Positions 1 through 8,294 of a stretch of DNA of 64,000 nt are shown piece by piece. The notes under the pieces are model-generated. The model was not told the DNA's origin and searched no databases. It saw nothing but the letters and a program-made list of their open reading frames with translations. The DNA comes from Psychroflexus lacisalsi (lineage in GTDB: Bacteria > Bacteroidota > Bacteroidia > Flavobacteriales > Flavobacteriaceae): NCBI RefSeq assembly GCF_020164495.1, contig NZ_JAIQYZ010000001.1, forward strand, positions 1,116,001 to 1,180,000, given 5' to 3'. Position numbers and translations under genes: made by a program. Position 1 is the stretch's first letter, and each line of letters begins with the position of its first letter.

Positions 1-1
1 A

Positions 2-607
2 GGGATCGACTCTAAAAAAATTCAGGAAACGATAGACGTCTATCAAAATGCGACGGAGATTGAAGAAAATTTTGCCATGAGCTCAGGGTTAAATCTGTCA
101 CCACTTCATCTCAATAATAATTCTCAGGTGCAACATTTAATAGATAGACTTCTTCAAACTTTTACCAGCGGTCATAAATCCAAAGATGCCCTCTTGGATG
201 TTATGATCAAGGAATTGATTTTACGCTTACTGCAAACTAATGCAAGAGCAGCTCTGCTGGATGAAACGTCTTACCTTTTTGATAATAACAGAATGGCGTT
301 TGTTTTAAAATATATTCGAGAACATTTTAAAGAAGAGATAAGTGTTGATACTCTTGCAAATAAGGCCTGCATGAGTTCATCTCATTTTTACAAAACTTTC
401 AAAAACACTTTAGGTGAAACACCTATGGAATACCTTAACGGAGAACGATTGAAACAGGCAAAGAAAATGATAAGATCTACTAATCATAAGCTTTCAGAAA
501 TTGCTTTTTCCTGTGGGTTTAATAGTTCTAGCTATTTCAATACACAATTCAAAAAGCAAGAAGGCATGACGCCAAGCCAATTCAGAAAATCCATTTTAGG
601 ATATTAG
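2..607 (+). CDS. AraC-family transcriptional regulator, 5' end outside the window
   Basis: The reading frame is open from base 2, so the gene begins upstream of the window. The first in-window ATG (77) is internal, not a start. The last 100 or so residues form a typical AraC DNA-binding domain with two helix-turn-helix units: a first one around the SVDTLANKACMSSSHFYKTF segment, and a second around LSEIAFSCGFNSSSYFNTQF ending in the family's TPSQFR tail. The visible N-terminal part is helical and could be the end of a ligand-sensing domain. It reads toward the CstB-like gene 116 bp downstream and might regulate it, but nothing in the sequence proves this. The ligand is unknown. Confidence 0.85.
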   Translation, partial: GIDSKKIQETIDVYQNATEIEENFAMSSGLNLSPLHLNNNSQVQHLIDRLLQTFTSGHKSKDALLDVMIKELILRLLQTNARAALLDETSYLFDNNRMAFVLKYIREHFKEEISVDTLANKACMSSSHFYKTFKNTLGETPMEYLNGERLKQAKKMIRSTNHKLSEIAFSCGFNSSSYFNTQFKKQEGMTPSQFRKSILGY

Positions 608-723
608 TTTTTAAAAAACTGATATTTATCATATTCATTTCATTATTAGATCATAATGTAACTTTTGTTTCTTTAAACATTATATGCATCAGCTAATTTA
701 GCTTCATAATAAAAAAATAAATT

Positions 724-2139
724 ATGAAAGTTGAACAAATTTATACAGGATGTATTGCTCATGCAGCATACTATGTTGAAAGTAAAGGTGAAGCGGCTAT
801 TTTTGACCCCTTAAGAGAAGTCCAGCCTTATATTGATAAAGCCAATGAGGATAATGCAAACATTAAATACGTTTTTGAAACTCATTTTCATGCTGATTTT
901 GTCAGTGGTCATTTAGATCTTGCAAAAAAGACTGGAGCAGACATTGTTTTTGGTCCTACGGCTAAGCCAAGTTTTGAGGCTCTTATCGCCAAAGATAATC
1001 AGGAGTTCAAAGTTGGTGATTATACTATAAAGGCAATACACACTCCAGGACATACTATGGAATCTACCACTTACCTTTTGATTGATGAAAAAGGTAAAGA
1101 GCATGGAATCATAACTGGAGATACCTTATTTATCGGTGATGTGGGCAGGCCAGATCTTGCTCAGCATGTCATTGCAGACCTTACAGAAGAAAAGTTAGCG
1201 GCACACCTGTATGATTCGCTTAGAAATAAAATAATGCCGCTATCCGATGATTTGATTGTTTATCCAAATCACGGAGCAGGGAGCGCCTGTGGCAAAATGA
1301 TGAGTCAGGAAACTACTGATACACTGGGTAATCAAAAGAAAACCAACTATGCTTTGCGTCCGGATATGACCAAAAAAGAATTTATCAAAGAATTGTTGGA
1401 TGGATTGGCACCACCTCCTGGCTATTTTCCTAAAAATGTTCTGATGAATATCCAAGGTTATGAAAGCATTGATGATATCATAAATAGGGGAGAACAGCCT
1501 TTAGAACCGAATGCTTTTGAAGCTGCAGCAAATGAAACTATGGCTTTAATACTAGACACCAGAGAAGCCAAAGATTTTCATAAAGGATTTATTCCAAATA
1601 GTGTCAATATTGGTTTGGACAATAACTTTGCTCAGTGGGTAGGAGAATTGATTCCAGACATCAAACAACAAATTCTTTTGGTTACAGATCCTGGTAAAGA
1701 AGAGGAAAGCATAATACGTTTAGCAAGAGTAGGCTACGATCACGCTATAGGATATTTGAAAGGGGGTATGGAAGCTTGGAAAGATTCAGGTAGAGAAATT
1801 GATAAGGTGGATAGAATCACCGTAGAAGAATTAGAAAAAAGGATTAAGTCTAATTCTGCAAAAGTTTTTGATGTGAGGAAGAAAAGCGAATATCAATCTC
1901 AGCATATTCAGGGAGCAGAAAATACACCTTTGAATGAACTGAATAAGCATTTAGCAGAATTTCCCAAAACTGAATTTATCATTCACTGTCAGGGAGGCTA
2001 TCGAAGCATGATAGCCGCTTCCATATTGAAGCAACGCGGAATTGATAATGTGGTGGATGTGATAGGCGGTTTTGATGAAGTTTTAGAGAATAAAGAGATT
2101 CCTAAAACTGACTATGTTTGTCCTTCAACACTCTTATAA
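724..2139 (+). CDS. CstB-like persulfide dioxygenase/sulfurtransferase (MBL + two rhodanese domains)
   Basis: 471 residues. Residues 1-230 are a metallo-beta-lactamase fold with HFHADF (H54, H56, D58), H110 in HTPGH and D133 in TGDTLF. The Phe after D58, where dinuclear hydrolases have His, fits the mononuclear-iron persulfide dioxygenase branch. Residues about 265-355 are a rhodanese-like domain with Asp-Pro-Gly where the active-site Cys loop should be, so it is probably non-catalytic. Residues about 365-465 are a second rhodanese with an intact loop, HCQGGYRS (C422). MBL, pseudo-rhodanese, active rhodanese is the layout of staphylococcal CstB, which oxidises thiol persulfides and makes thiosulfate. 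The nearby bacilliredoxin suggests bacillithiol persulfide as a substrate; that is inference. Confidence 0.85.
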   Translation: MKVEQIYTGCIAHAAYYVESKGEAAIFDPLREVQPYIDKANEDNANIKYVFETHFHADFVSGHLDLAKKTGADIVFGPTAKPSFEALIAKDNQEFKVGDYTIKAIHTPGHTMESTTYLLIDEKGKEHGIITGDTLFIGDVGRPDLAQHVIADLTEEKLAAHLYDSLRNKIMPLSDDLIVYPNHGAGSACGKMMSQETTDTLGNQKKTNYALRPDMTKKEFIKELLDGLAPPPGYFPKNVLMNIQGYESIDDIINRGEQPLEPNAFEAAANETMALILDTREAKDFHKGFIPNSVNIGLDNNFAQWVGELIPDIKQQILLVTDPGKEEESIIRLARVGYDHAIGYLKGGMEAWKDSGREIDKVDRITVEELEKRIKSNSAKVFDVRKKSEYQSQHIQGAENTPLNELNKHLAEFPKTEFIIHCQGGYRSMIAASILKQRGIDNVVDVIGGFDEVLENKEIPKTDYVCPSTLL

Positions 2140-2158
2140 AATCTATAAGATCCTAAAT

Positions 2159-2190
2159 AAAAAGAGCTCCAATTTATTGGAGCTCTTTTT
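2159..2190. terminator. Bidirectional terminator between the CstB-like gene and cysH
   Basis: A perfect 14-bp inverted repeat (AAAAAGAGCTCCAA and its complement) around a TTTA loop. A-runs on one side and T-runs on the other let it serve both converging genes. It starts 19 bp after the CstB-like stop and ends 1 bp before the cysH stop. Confidence 0.85.
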
Positions 2191-2191
2191 A

Positions 2192-2881
2192 TTAAAGATG
2201 TAAACCACATTCTGTTTTGGGATTGTTATTCCATCTACCACTTCGGTCTTTTCCAGGCACTGTGCAGTGTTTACAACCTATAGAATGATAACCTTTACTT
2301 ACCAAAGGATGAAAAGGTAGATTGTGTTTTTTTATAAAACTATCCCTTTCCTTTTTACTTACATCTAAAAGGGGATAGAACTTCAAAATTTCCCCTCTTT
2401 GCTCAAAAATATCCAGAGATTCCCTGTGATCGCTCTGCCATTCCATTAAGCCAGAAACCCAAACGGTGTACTTTTCTTTAATGGCTTCCAAGGGTTTTAC
2501 TTTATTGATAGAGCAACAGAAATCTGGATTTTTGGTCCAGGTTTTATCTTTGGTAGTAAATTCATGTTCTCGCTTTGGAGCAGTTAATGATTTCACATTC
2601 AAATGATAGGTTTCTGTGAGTTGTTTCTTGTATTTTATAGTTTCATCAAAATGATACCCCGTATCTATAAAATATATAATCTGGTCTGTATTGACTTCAG
2701 AAAAAAGCTTTAGTAAGAAAGCCGACGTAGCTGCAAAAGAACTAGTGACCATAACTTCACCCTGATCAAAATCATCGTATAGGTTTCTAATACGATCAAC
2801 TATACTTAAAGATTTATATTTTTTATTTAGCTGTTTTATTTCTTGACTGGAAAGTATTCTCTTTTCTATAATTTCACTCAT
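2192..2881 (-). CDS. cysH: Assimilatory APS/PAPS reductase CysH, iron-sulfur type
   Basis: 229 residues of the PAPS-reductase (PP-loop) family, which reduces adenylyl sulfate to sulfite in sulfate assimilation. The CC pair at 122-123 and CxxC at 203-206 are the four 4Fe-4S ligands that mark the iron-sulfur branch, which usually prefers APS over PAPS. The C-terminal ECGLHL holds the catalytic Cys (C225). The substrate-binding TSSFAATSAFLL and the DTGYHFDET loop are present. The gene stands alone, convergent with the persulfide dioxygenase gene and divergent from the bacilliredoxin gene. No other cys genes are in the window. Confidence 0.9.
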   Translation of the reverse strand: MSEIIEKRILSSQEIKQLNKKYKSLSIVDRIRNLYDDFDQGEVMVTSSFAATSAFLLKLFSEVNTDQIIYFIDTGYHFDETIKYKKQLTETYHLNVKSLTAPKREHEFTTKDKTWTKNPDFCCSINKVKPLEAIKEKYTVWVSGLMEWQSDHRESLDIFEQRGEILKFYPLLDVSKKERDSFIKKHNLPFHPLVSKGYHSIGCKHCTVPGKDRSGRWNNNPKTECGLHL

Positions 2882-3007
2882 TCTATCTCTAGATATTTTA
2901 ACTTTGCGAATATAAGTAACTGATTATATTTTGCCTTTATTTAGTAATGATAACTTTAATTGGAGAATTAAATCACCACTTATATTTTCACTTTTAAAAT
3001 TAAACAT

Positions 3008-3415
3008 ATGGGTTTTTTCGACCAGCTTTTTAATACAAAACCGACTCAAAGCGAAAACACTACTAAAGCCAGTAATTTTACCTGGAGAACGCTTGAGGAC
3101 ATCACACAGCTTAATGCCTTAGAAAAGCTCTCTGAGGAAAAATTAGTTGTGATTTTTAAGCATTCTGTGACTTGTGGTATAAGTAATATGGTGTGGCATC
3201 AGTTTCAAAACGAAATTGATTTTAATAACGACTATATTGAAATGTTATATCTAGACCTTCTGGCACATCGGGATATTTCAAATGAAATCACAAGACGTTT
3301 TCAAGTTTTACACCAATCTCCTCAAATTCTTGTTATTAAAAATGCCGAAGTCCTGCATCATGCTTCACATTCGGCAATTCATATTTCAGATATTAAGCGA
3401 TTTCTGCCAGAATAA
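3008..3415 (+). CDS. ytxJ: YtxJ/BrxC-type monothiol bacilliredoxin
   Basis: 135-residue thioredoxin-fold protein with the motif TCGIS at 55-59 (C56), matching the TCPIS-like active site of the YtxJ/BrxC family. These proteins reduce mixed disulfides between proteins and bacillithiol. No signal peptide, so cytoplasmic. The ATG at 3008 is used because it gives the family's usual N-terminus (MGFFDQLF); an overlapping frame starting at 2931 is a shadow. It implies that the organism makes bacillithiol, but no bshA/B/C gene is in the window. Confidence 0.85.
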   Translation: MGFFDQLFNTKPTQSENTTKASNFTWRTLEDITQLNALEKLSEEKLVVIFKHSVTCGISNMVWHQFQNEIDFNNDYIEMLYLDLLAHRDISNEITRRFQVLHQSPQILVIKNAEVLHHASHSAIHISDIKRFLPE

Positions 3416-3418
3416 TTA

Positions 3419-6400
3419 TTACTGGATTATAAGTTTTCGGGTTGTCGATTGTTGACCATGTGAAAGTCTTACCAAATAAACTCCTGTCGATAGAGAGCTT
3501 GTATTAATTTTCAATTCTGAATTTGATACTGGTTCACTTGAAACATTTACCTTTTGACCTGCCATTGAAAATAATTCGATATCAACATCACCATTAAATG
3601 TATTCTGATGCTTTAAGTAAACAATTCCTGTTGATGAAGGATTTGGGTATAATTGAATATTATTATAATCTAATTCATTATCCTGAATATTAAGTGTTTC
3701 AGGTTCAAAAGCGAGTTCAAACCTATCTGAAGCAACAGATTCTGAAATAGAACTATCTACATTAAAATCAATTTCGTTATCTCCGTTTTCAAGTTCAGTA
3801 GTTTCTTCAGTATAGTTGTCTTTTAAGTAGATCTTGAAATTCTCTATATCGGTGACTTCAACTAGCATAGTATATTCCTGGCTAGTATAGTTCCCAATCC
3901 AGAATTTCAATGTTTCATCAACCTCTGGAAAACGTCTTCTTTCTATAGCCAGATAACTTGTTTCATTTGCTAGAATGCTGAAGGATTCTTCACTATTCCA
4001 TAATTTTGTAGCATCAAATTTGTTGACTTCGTTTATAAAGTTATCATTCAATTTAAATCTTACGCCGTCAACAACCTGATTGTCTTTTTTTCTTATTAAA
4101 GTTAAATCTATCTTGCCAATCTGTTCTGGAACACTAAAAACTTCATTCGAAGTTATACTGTTAGTTTTATGCTCCTCTTTAAAAACTAATGTTGGAGGAT
4201 TTTGATCATCTGCAGTTGGAGATGTTTTGAGAAACACAGATTGGTTCGGCTGAATATATCTAAAATCTTCTTCATTTGATGAAGTAGTACTTTTTACAGA
4301 TGGAATGTATTCTACGGGTTCTGACTCCAAATCTACAGTAACATATCCTCCTCTTGTTTGTAGTTTTGGAGTCCAGGCGTAATAAGATTCTTGATTTAAA
4401 TGTGAAGAACTCTCCTTTAAAGCTTTCTTAAGATCGACTTGAGCTTGGTATGGATTCCCTAAAAGTGTAAAACCATCAGGAGTTTTGTTTAATTCTTGTG
4501 AAACATCAACATTTCCAGTCACAATCTCTCCAGTGCTTCGCAAAGTTGTAGATCCAGTGTATGCTGAGTTACTAGAATAAATATTGGTGCTTCGGTCACC
4601 TCTTATAAGAATGCTATAAGATTTTCCCACTTCTAGTTTTTGATCAATTGTATTTGTAATGGCCTCCCAGCTTCCAGAATCTAAATTCCATGTAAACATG
4701 GAAGAATTTCCAGTAAGTGAAGCATCTAATCCATTTTGACCTGATTTGTTTCCAGTAATGTGTGTTCCGTAGCTTGGATTAGGATTTTTATTAGAATTAT
4801 AATTATTCACAGTGTTATTCACCCCTTCTTGCCAGTCATCGTTTATAGATCCAATTGAATTAACAGATGAACTTAAATATCTATAAGCTCTGTTAGAAGA
4901 AGGTAGATAACGTTCGATTCTTACAGCTCCAATGATTTTACTATTACCCTTAACTTCAGAAAGTATAGCTGTTTGATCAGAATCCGATTTGAAAGTGATT
5001 AAATTATTGTCAGGAGTTTCGGATAGATAACCTGTTATCAAATTACCATCTACCAATTCAATATTCTTGAAGATATCTATATTTCCTTCCAAAAGTTCAA
5101 CGTTGTCTTTTTTGTTATCGATAATCAACGAACCAATTTCAGTTGTATGTTTAAAACTTAAAGTTTGAGTTTGTTTACCTTTCATCTCGATAGAACCTTC
5201 ACGAGAGTTAAATTCTCCTTCAATTTTTAAATCCCCTTCAATTTCTAAAACATTTAGGTTAGTTAGCTTTGCATCTGGATTTACAAAGACACTTTTTACT
5301 TCCAATTTTTTATTTATAATCGGTTGGTTCTGAGTTTTTAGAATAAGGATATTATTTTTCTTTTTTATATTTCCAGACCAGTTATTTTTATTATTAGTGT
5401 CAGAAGATTCTTTCCCGAGCCAGATGACAACCTTACTGTCATCTTCATTTTCTTTATCAGAAATATTTCCGGTCAAGTTCCAGTTATCTGGTAAATCGTT
5501 TAAATCTTCTATAAAAATACTACTTGGATCTATAGCAATTATTTGTCCTCCATAACCTCCAGCGTCATCAATTTTCAGAATGTTATTTCCAAAATCAGTA
5601 AAAATTTCTCCAGATAATGTTAGATCTTCAAATGAAGCTTCCCCCATAAATTTCAAACGAGCGTTTTCTTTGATCTGTGTATCTTCATCAAACACTAGTC
5701 CCTGGTTGGCTTCTAAATACCCTTTCTGCAAATTCACATCACCATCGATTTCTAGAAAACCGTAAGCTATTAACTTAGCATCATCACTGTCACTTGCGTA
5801 ATCTTCACCGAACTCGGCTTCGTCATAGAGCTCAATCGTTCCTTTATTCATTACATTTTCCTCAAATTCAGATTCACCTGAAATAGATAAGGTACCACTA
5901 TTATTTGTAGAGCCTTTAATCTTAACATCGTTATCAGCAATAAAACTACCAGAATTGGTTAGTGATTTTTCAATTTCAACTTCACCTCCAAATTTAACTG
6001 TTCCATTATTATCAAAATCTCCATCAAATTCAAAATCATCCAAAACTTCAAATGACATATATTCTCCAATAATGATTCGATTTTGTTTTATTTCTAATTC
6101 TGATTCTGAATCACTAAAAAGATTTCCTGAATTGAAATTGCTATAACCTTCAATTTTAAGTTTTGCGTCGTTTAAATTTTTAATAAAACCTCCATCAAAA
6201 TTAAATTTAGATTCCATTTTTCCATAATTAATTACGGAAGAACTTTGATCAAGAATTAATTCATGATCGTATTCAAACTCACCGTAATTATAAATGGTTT
6301 TAGATTCTTCAAATTCTAAACCATCTGATTCAAATTTGACGTCTTCACCAATACATAAAGTGACATTGTTTCCAAGTTTTTTCCAATTGAGCTCGAAGTC

Positions 6401-6574
6401 AAAGTCCCCTTTGAAACATATAGTCTTATTTTTTGATTGATCATAAGTAGCATAGGGAAAATTTTGATCCTCACCTGTAATAGTTATATCACAATCACAG
6501 TCATTTTCTATAGTCTGAGCAACACTAGATATACTTAAGCTTAAACTAAGTATTAAAAGTAAAAATTTACCCAT
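3419..6574 (-). CDS. Large secreted/surface protein with T9SS type A sorting domain
   Basis: 1051 residues. A signal peptide (residues 1-19, ending SSVAQ) is followed by roughly 330 residues of short acidic repeats. Each pairs a GTxxxxGEAEFE-like strand with NNSG/NKGT turns, which looks like a stacked beta-helix. The middle (about 380-750) is less repetitive. The last 80 or so residues are a type IX sorting domain: LYPNPSSTG, then LFSMAGQKV, LSTGVYLVRL and a basic end RKLIIQ. It should therefore cross the outer membrane by T9SS and be anchored or released. Asp, Glu, Asn and Ser are very abundant, which suits a marine extracellular protein. No catalytic domain is recognised; adhesion is a guess. 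PorT, part of this secretion system, lies at 39.3-40.0 kb. Confidence 0.9.
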   Translation of the reverse strand: MGKFLLLILSLSLSISSVAQTIENDCDCDITITGEDQNFPYATYDQSKNKTICFKGDFDFELNWKKLGNNVTLCIGEDVKFESDGLEFEESKTIYNYGEFEYDHELILDQSSSVINYGKMESKFNFDGGFIKNLNDAKLKIEGYSNFNSGNLFSDSESELEIKQNRIIIGEYMSFEVLDDFEFDGDFDNNGTVKFGGEVEIEKSLTNSGSFIADNDVKIKGSTNNSGTLSISGESEFEENVMNKGTIELYDEAEFGEDYASDSDDAKLIAYGFLEIDGDVNLQKGYLEANQGLVFDEDTQIKENARLKFMGEASFEDLTLSGEIFTDFGNNILKIDDAGGYGGQIIAIDPSSIFIEDLNDLPDNWNLTGNISDKENEDDSKVVIWLGKESSDTNNKNNWSGNIKKKNNILILKTQNQPIINKKLEVKSVFVNPDAKLTNLNVLEIEGDLKIEGEFNSREGSIEMKGKQTQTLSFKHTTEIGSLIIDNKKDNVELLEGNIDIFKNIELVDGNLITGYLSETPDNNLITFKSDSDQTAILSEVKGNSKIIGAVRIERYLPSSNRAYRYLSSSVNSIGSINDDWQEGVNNTVNNYNSNKNPNPSYGTHITGNKSGQNGLDASLTGNSSMFTWNLDSGSWEAITNTIDQKLEVGKSYSILIRGDRSTNIYSSNSAYTGSTTLRSTGEIVTGNVDVSQELNKTPDGFTLLGNPYQAQVDLKKALKESSSHLNQESYYAWTPKLQTRGGYVTVDLESEPVEYIPSVKSTTSSNEEDFRYIQPNQSVFLKTSPTADDQNPPTLVFKEEHKTNSITSNEVFSVPEQIGKIDLTLIRKKDNQVVDGVRFKLNDNFINEVNKFDATKLWNSEESFSILANETSYLAIERRRFPEVDETLKFWIGNYTSQEYTMLVEVTDIENFKIYLKDNYTEETTELENGDNEIDFNVDSSISESVASDRFELAFEPETLNIQDNELDYNNIQLYPNPSSTGIVYLKHQNTFNGDVDIELFSMAGQKVNVSSEPVSNSELKINTSSLSTGVYLVRLSHGQQSTTRKLIIQ

Positions 6575-6587
6575 TTAATTTTTTTTG

Positions 6588-6595
6588 CAAAAATA
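6588..6595 (-). promoter_or_regulatory. Putative -7 element for the T9SS cargo gene
   Basis: TATTTTTG on the minus strand fits the Flavobacterium -7 consensus TAnnTTTG, 13 bp upstream of the start codon at 6574. No clear -33 TTG at the expected spacing, so the call rests on one element. Confidence 0.4.
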
Positions 6596-6912
6596 TAGTA
6601 CAATATTAAAACTGTATTGTTTATAATTGATCTCATATATTAATAATTGCTTTTGTGGAGTTAATGTTTTACAAATGAATATGTTGAAATGTCAGTTTTT
6701 GTAGTACATGTACTACTATAACGATTTCGTAAGGAAAGTAAATAGCCTTGATTTAAAGTAAATAAATAAAAAAAAGCAATTTGGAAAAACTATAGACAAA
6801 TAGGACGGTCTTATAGTTTGAGATATGAAACACCAATACGACTATAATAATTTGAAATCATGTACATGGGATATGAAACAACTTTAATTTAAATTGGTCC
6901 AAAATTTTAATT
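6596..6912. other. Non-coding gap with a 16-bp palindrome and an 11-bp direct repeat
   Basis: No convincing ORF or RNA gene. It contains a perfect 16-bp palindrome at 6701-6716 (GTAGTACATGTACTAC) and two copies of GATATGAAACA at 6822-6832 and 6870-6880, 48 bp apart. Either could be a protein-binding site for the divergent T9SS-cargo or ankyrin gene. Confidence 0.5.
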
Positions 6913-7380
6913 ATGAACAACACAGACTTATTAAAAGCAGTCAAGAATCAGAAATTAAATGAAGTAAAAGATATTCTTAAGCACAATTCATTTCAAATTA
7001 ATATGAAAGATGAAAGAGGTTTCACTCCATTACTTTATGCAACTTACACGGATAATGTCCAAATTGTTAAAATATTACTTGAGTATAATCCAGATGTCAA
7101 TACTCAAGACGTGACTGGTAATACGGCACTAATGGGTGTGAGTTTTAAAGGAAATCTTGACATGGTTAGCTTGTTATTAAGCAATGATGCTGATATTAAC
7201 CTAACCAATAATAAAGGCGCTACAGCGCTTATCTATGCAGTATGTTTCAATAGACCTGAAGTTGTAAAGTTACTGATAGAGCATAATGCAGATGTATCAT
7301 TAAAGGATCAGGATGGACTCACTGTTAAAGATCATGCAGAGAAATTAGGCTTTGAAGAGATTAAAGATATTCTTCAGTAA
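6913..7380 (+). CDS. Small ankyrin-repeat protein
   Basis: 155 residues consisting almost entirely of four to five ankyrin repeats. Recurring GFTPLLYAT, GNTALMGVS and GATALIYAV segments are each followed by VxLLLxxxADxN. No signal peptide or membrane segment, so probably a cytoplasmic protein-binding module. It sits tail-to-tail with the rhodopsin gene and shares the intervening hairpin. The partner is unknown. Confidence 0.85.
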   Translation: MNNTDLLKAVKNQKLNEVKDILKHNSFQINMKDERGFTPLLYATYTDNVQIVKILLEYNPDVNTQDVTGNTALMGVSFKGNLDMVSLLLSNDADINLTNNKGATALIYAVCFNRPEVVKLLIEHNADVSLKDQDGLTVKDHAEKLGFEEIKDILQ

Positions 7381-7396
7381 GATTAAGACAAAAAAA

Positions 7397-7422
7397 AAGC
7401 CGAATCATGAATGATTCGGCTT
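7397..7422. terminator. Hairpin terminator between the ankyrin gene and the rhodopsin gene
   Basis: AAGCCGAATCAT and its complement around a short loop. A run of A on the plus-strand 5' side becomes the U-tract for leftward transcription, so it serves mainly the rhodopsin gene, whose stop lies 20 bp away. It may also end the ankyrin transcript. Confidence 0.8.
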
Positions 7423-7442
7423 AAATATTAAGGTGAATAATA

Positions 7443-8198
7443 TTAGTCTTTAGAAGAATTTACTGCTAAAGAAAATACTACTAAACCAAATCCAATCTTA
7501 TTCACTGCATCACCAATGTTATAAACAACGTTCATAGACATTTGAGCTGCATCAATATCAGATACTAGTTGTAGTCCAAATAGACCACCTTCAGTACCCA
7601 AAATGTAACCTAAAGGATATATTGCCCATCCTACAAGTACAAACCAACATAAGATGTTGTGTGCTTTTAGTACTTGCCCACCTGCGGATACAGCCAATTT
7701 CTTAGCTTCTCCAAACCAGACAATGTAAACAATAATGAAATAAGCAATACCGGATGCAAGACCCCAAACCCATTGCATTGTTGGATTACCAATAGCGATT
7801 GCTTCTCCAAAGTAACCAGTTACAAGCATTACTACTGACCAGAAAATTAATTTCCACATCAATGATTGCTTAGCACCAGCAACTCTTAAAATTAAGAAGA
7901 ATTCAACACACATAAGTGGTACTGTTAAGACCCAGTCTACATATCTAAAAAATGTAGGCGACTCTCCAACTTGATCCCAATAATCTCTCATGTAGAAGTA
8001 ATGAACTGCTGCAATGAAAGTAATTAATCCGGAGACTAATACTGATGTTCTCCATTTTTTATCAAACTGACTTAGTGATAAAAAGAAAAAGGCAGAAGCG
8101 GCCATCATAGCCATACTACCTACGAAAAAAGTAAAACCAACATAATCGTCATTTGCGATTTTCGATACGTCGGCCAATAAGTACATAAATGTTCTCAT
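7443..8198 (-). CDS. Proteorhodopsin, light-driven proton pump (green-type, Met at the tuning site)
   Basis: 251 residues, seven transmembrane helices. Helix C carries the proton-pump triad D88 (acceptor), T92 and E99 (donor) in RYVDWVLTVPLMCVEF. M96 sits at the spectral-tuning position (105 in the original proteorhodopsin), as in green-absorbing flavobacterial forms. H66 in helix B is the usual partner of the acceptor Asp. K234 in helix G (DAVNKIG) should bind retinal. G146 in helix E lines up by eye with the glycine that lets xanthorhodopsin-type pumps dock a carotenoid antenna. Divergent from blh, which makes its chromophore, with 96 bp between the two start codons. Confidence 0.97.
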   Translation of the reverse strand: MRTFMYLLADVSKIANDDYVGFTFFVGSMAMMAASAFFFLSLSQFDKKWRTSVLVSGLITFIAAVHYFYMRDYWDQVGESPTFFRYVDWVLTVPLMCVEFFLILRVAGAKQSLMWKLIFWSVVMLVTGYFGEAIAIGNPTMQWVWGLASGIAYFIIVYIVWFGEAKKLAVSAGGQVLKAHNILCWFVLVGWAIYPLGYILGTEGGLFGLQLVSDIDAAQMSMNVVYNIGDAVNKIGFGLVVFSLAVNSSKD

Positions 8199-8226
8199 AG
8201 CATTAAATAATTTAAGTTTGTTTATC

Positions 8227-8234
8227 CAAATGTA
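8227..8234 (-). promoter_or_regulatory. Putative -7 element of the rhodopsin promoter
   Basis: TACATTTG on the minus strand matches TAnnTTTG and lies 28 bp upstream of the rhodopsin ATG, giving a predicted leader of about 20 nt. A clear -33 TTG is not visible. Confidence 0.45.
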
Positions 8235-8280
8235 GGAATAAATTAAACATGAAATTTTACTTTTAGAAAAATTTTTGAAT

Positions 8281-8288
8281 TATTTTTG
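8281..8288 (+). promoter_or_regulatory. Putative -7 element of the blh promoter, almost at the start codon
   Basis: TATTTTTG matches TAnnTTTG and ends 6 bp before the blh ATG at 8295. If it is used, the transcript starts at or next to the start codon, making the message nearly leaderless. Confidence 0.45.
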
Positions 8289-8294
8289 CAATAT

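Noticed and set aside
2931-3122. 63-residue ORF ahead of the bacilliredoxin
   Set aside because: Overlaps the first 38 codons of the YtxJ-like gene in another frame and lacks any motif.
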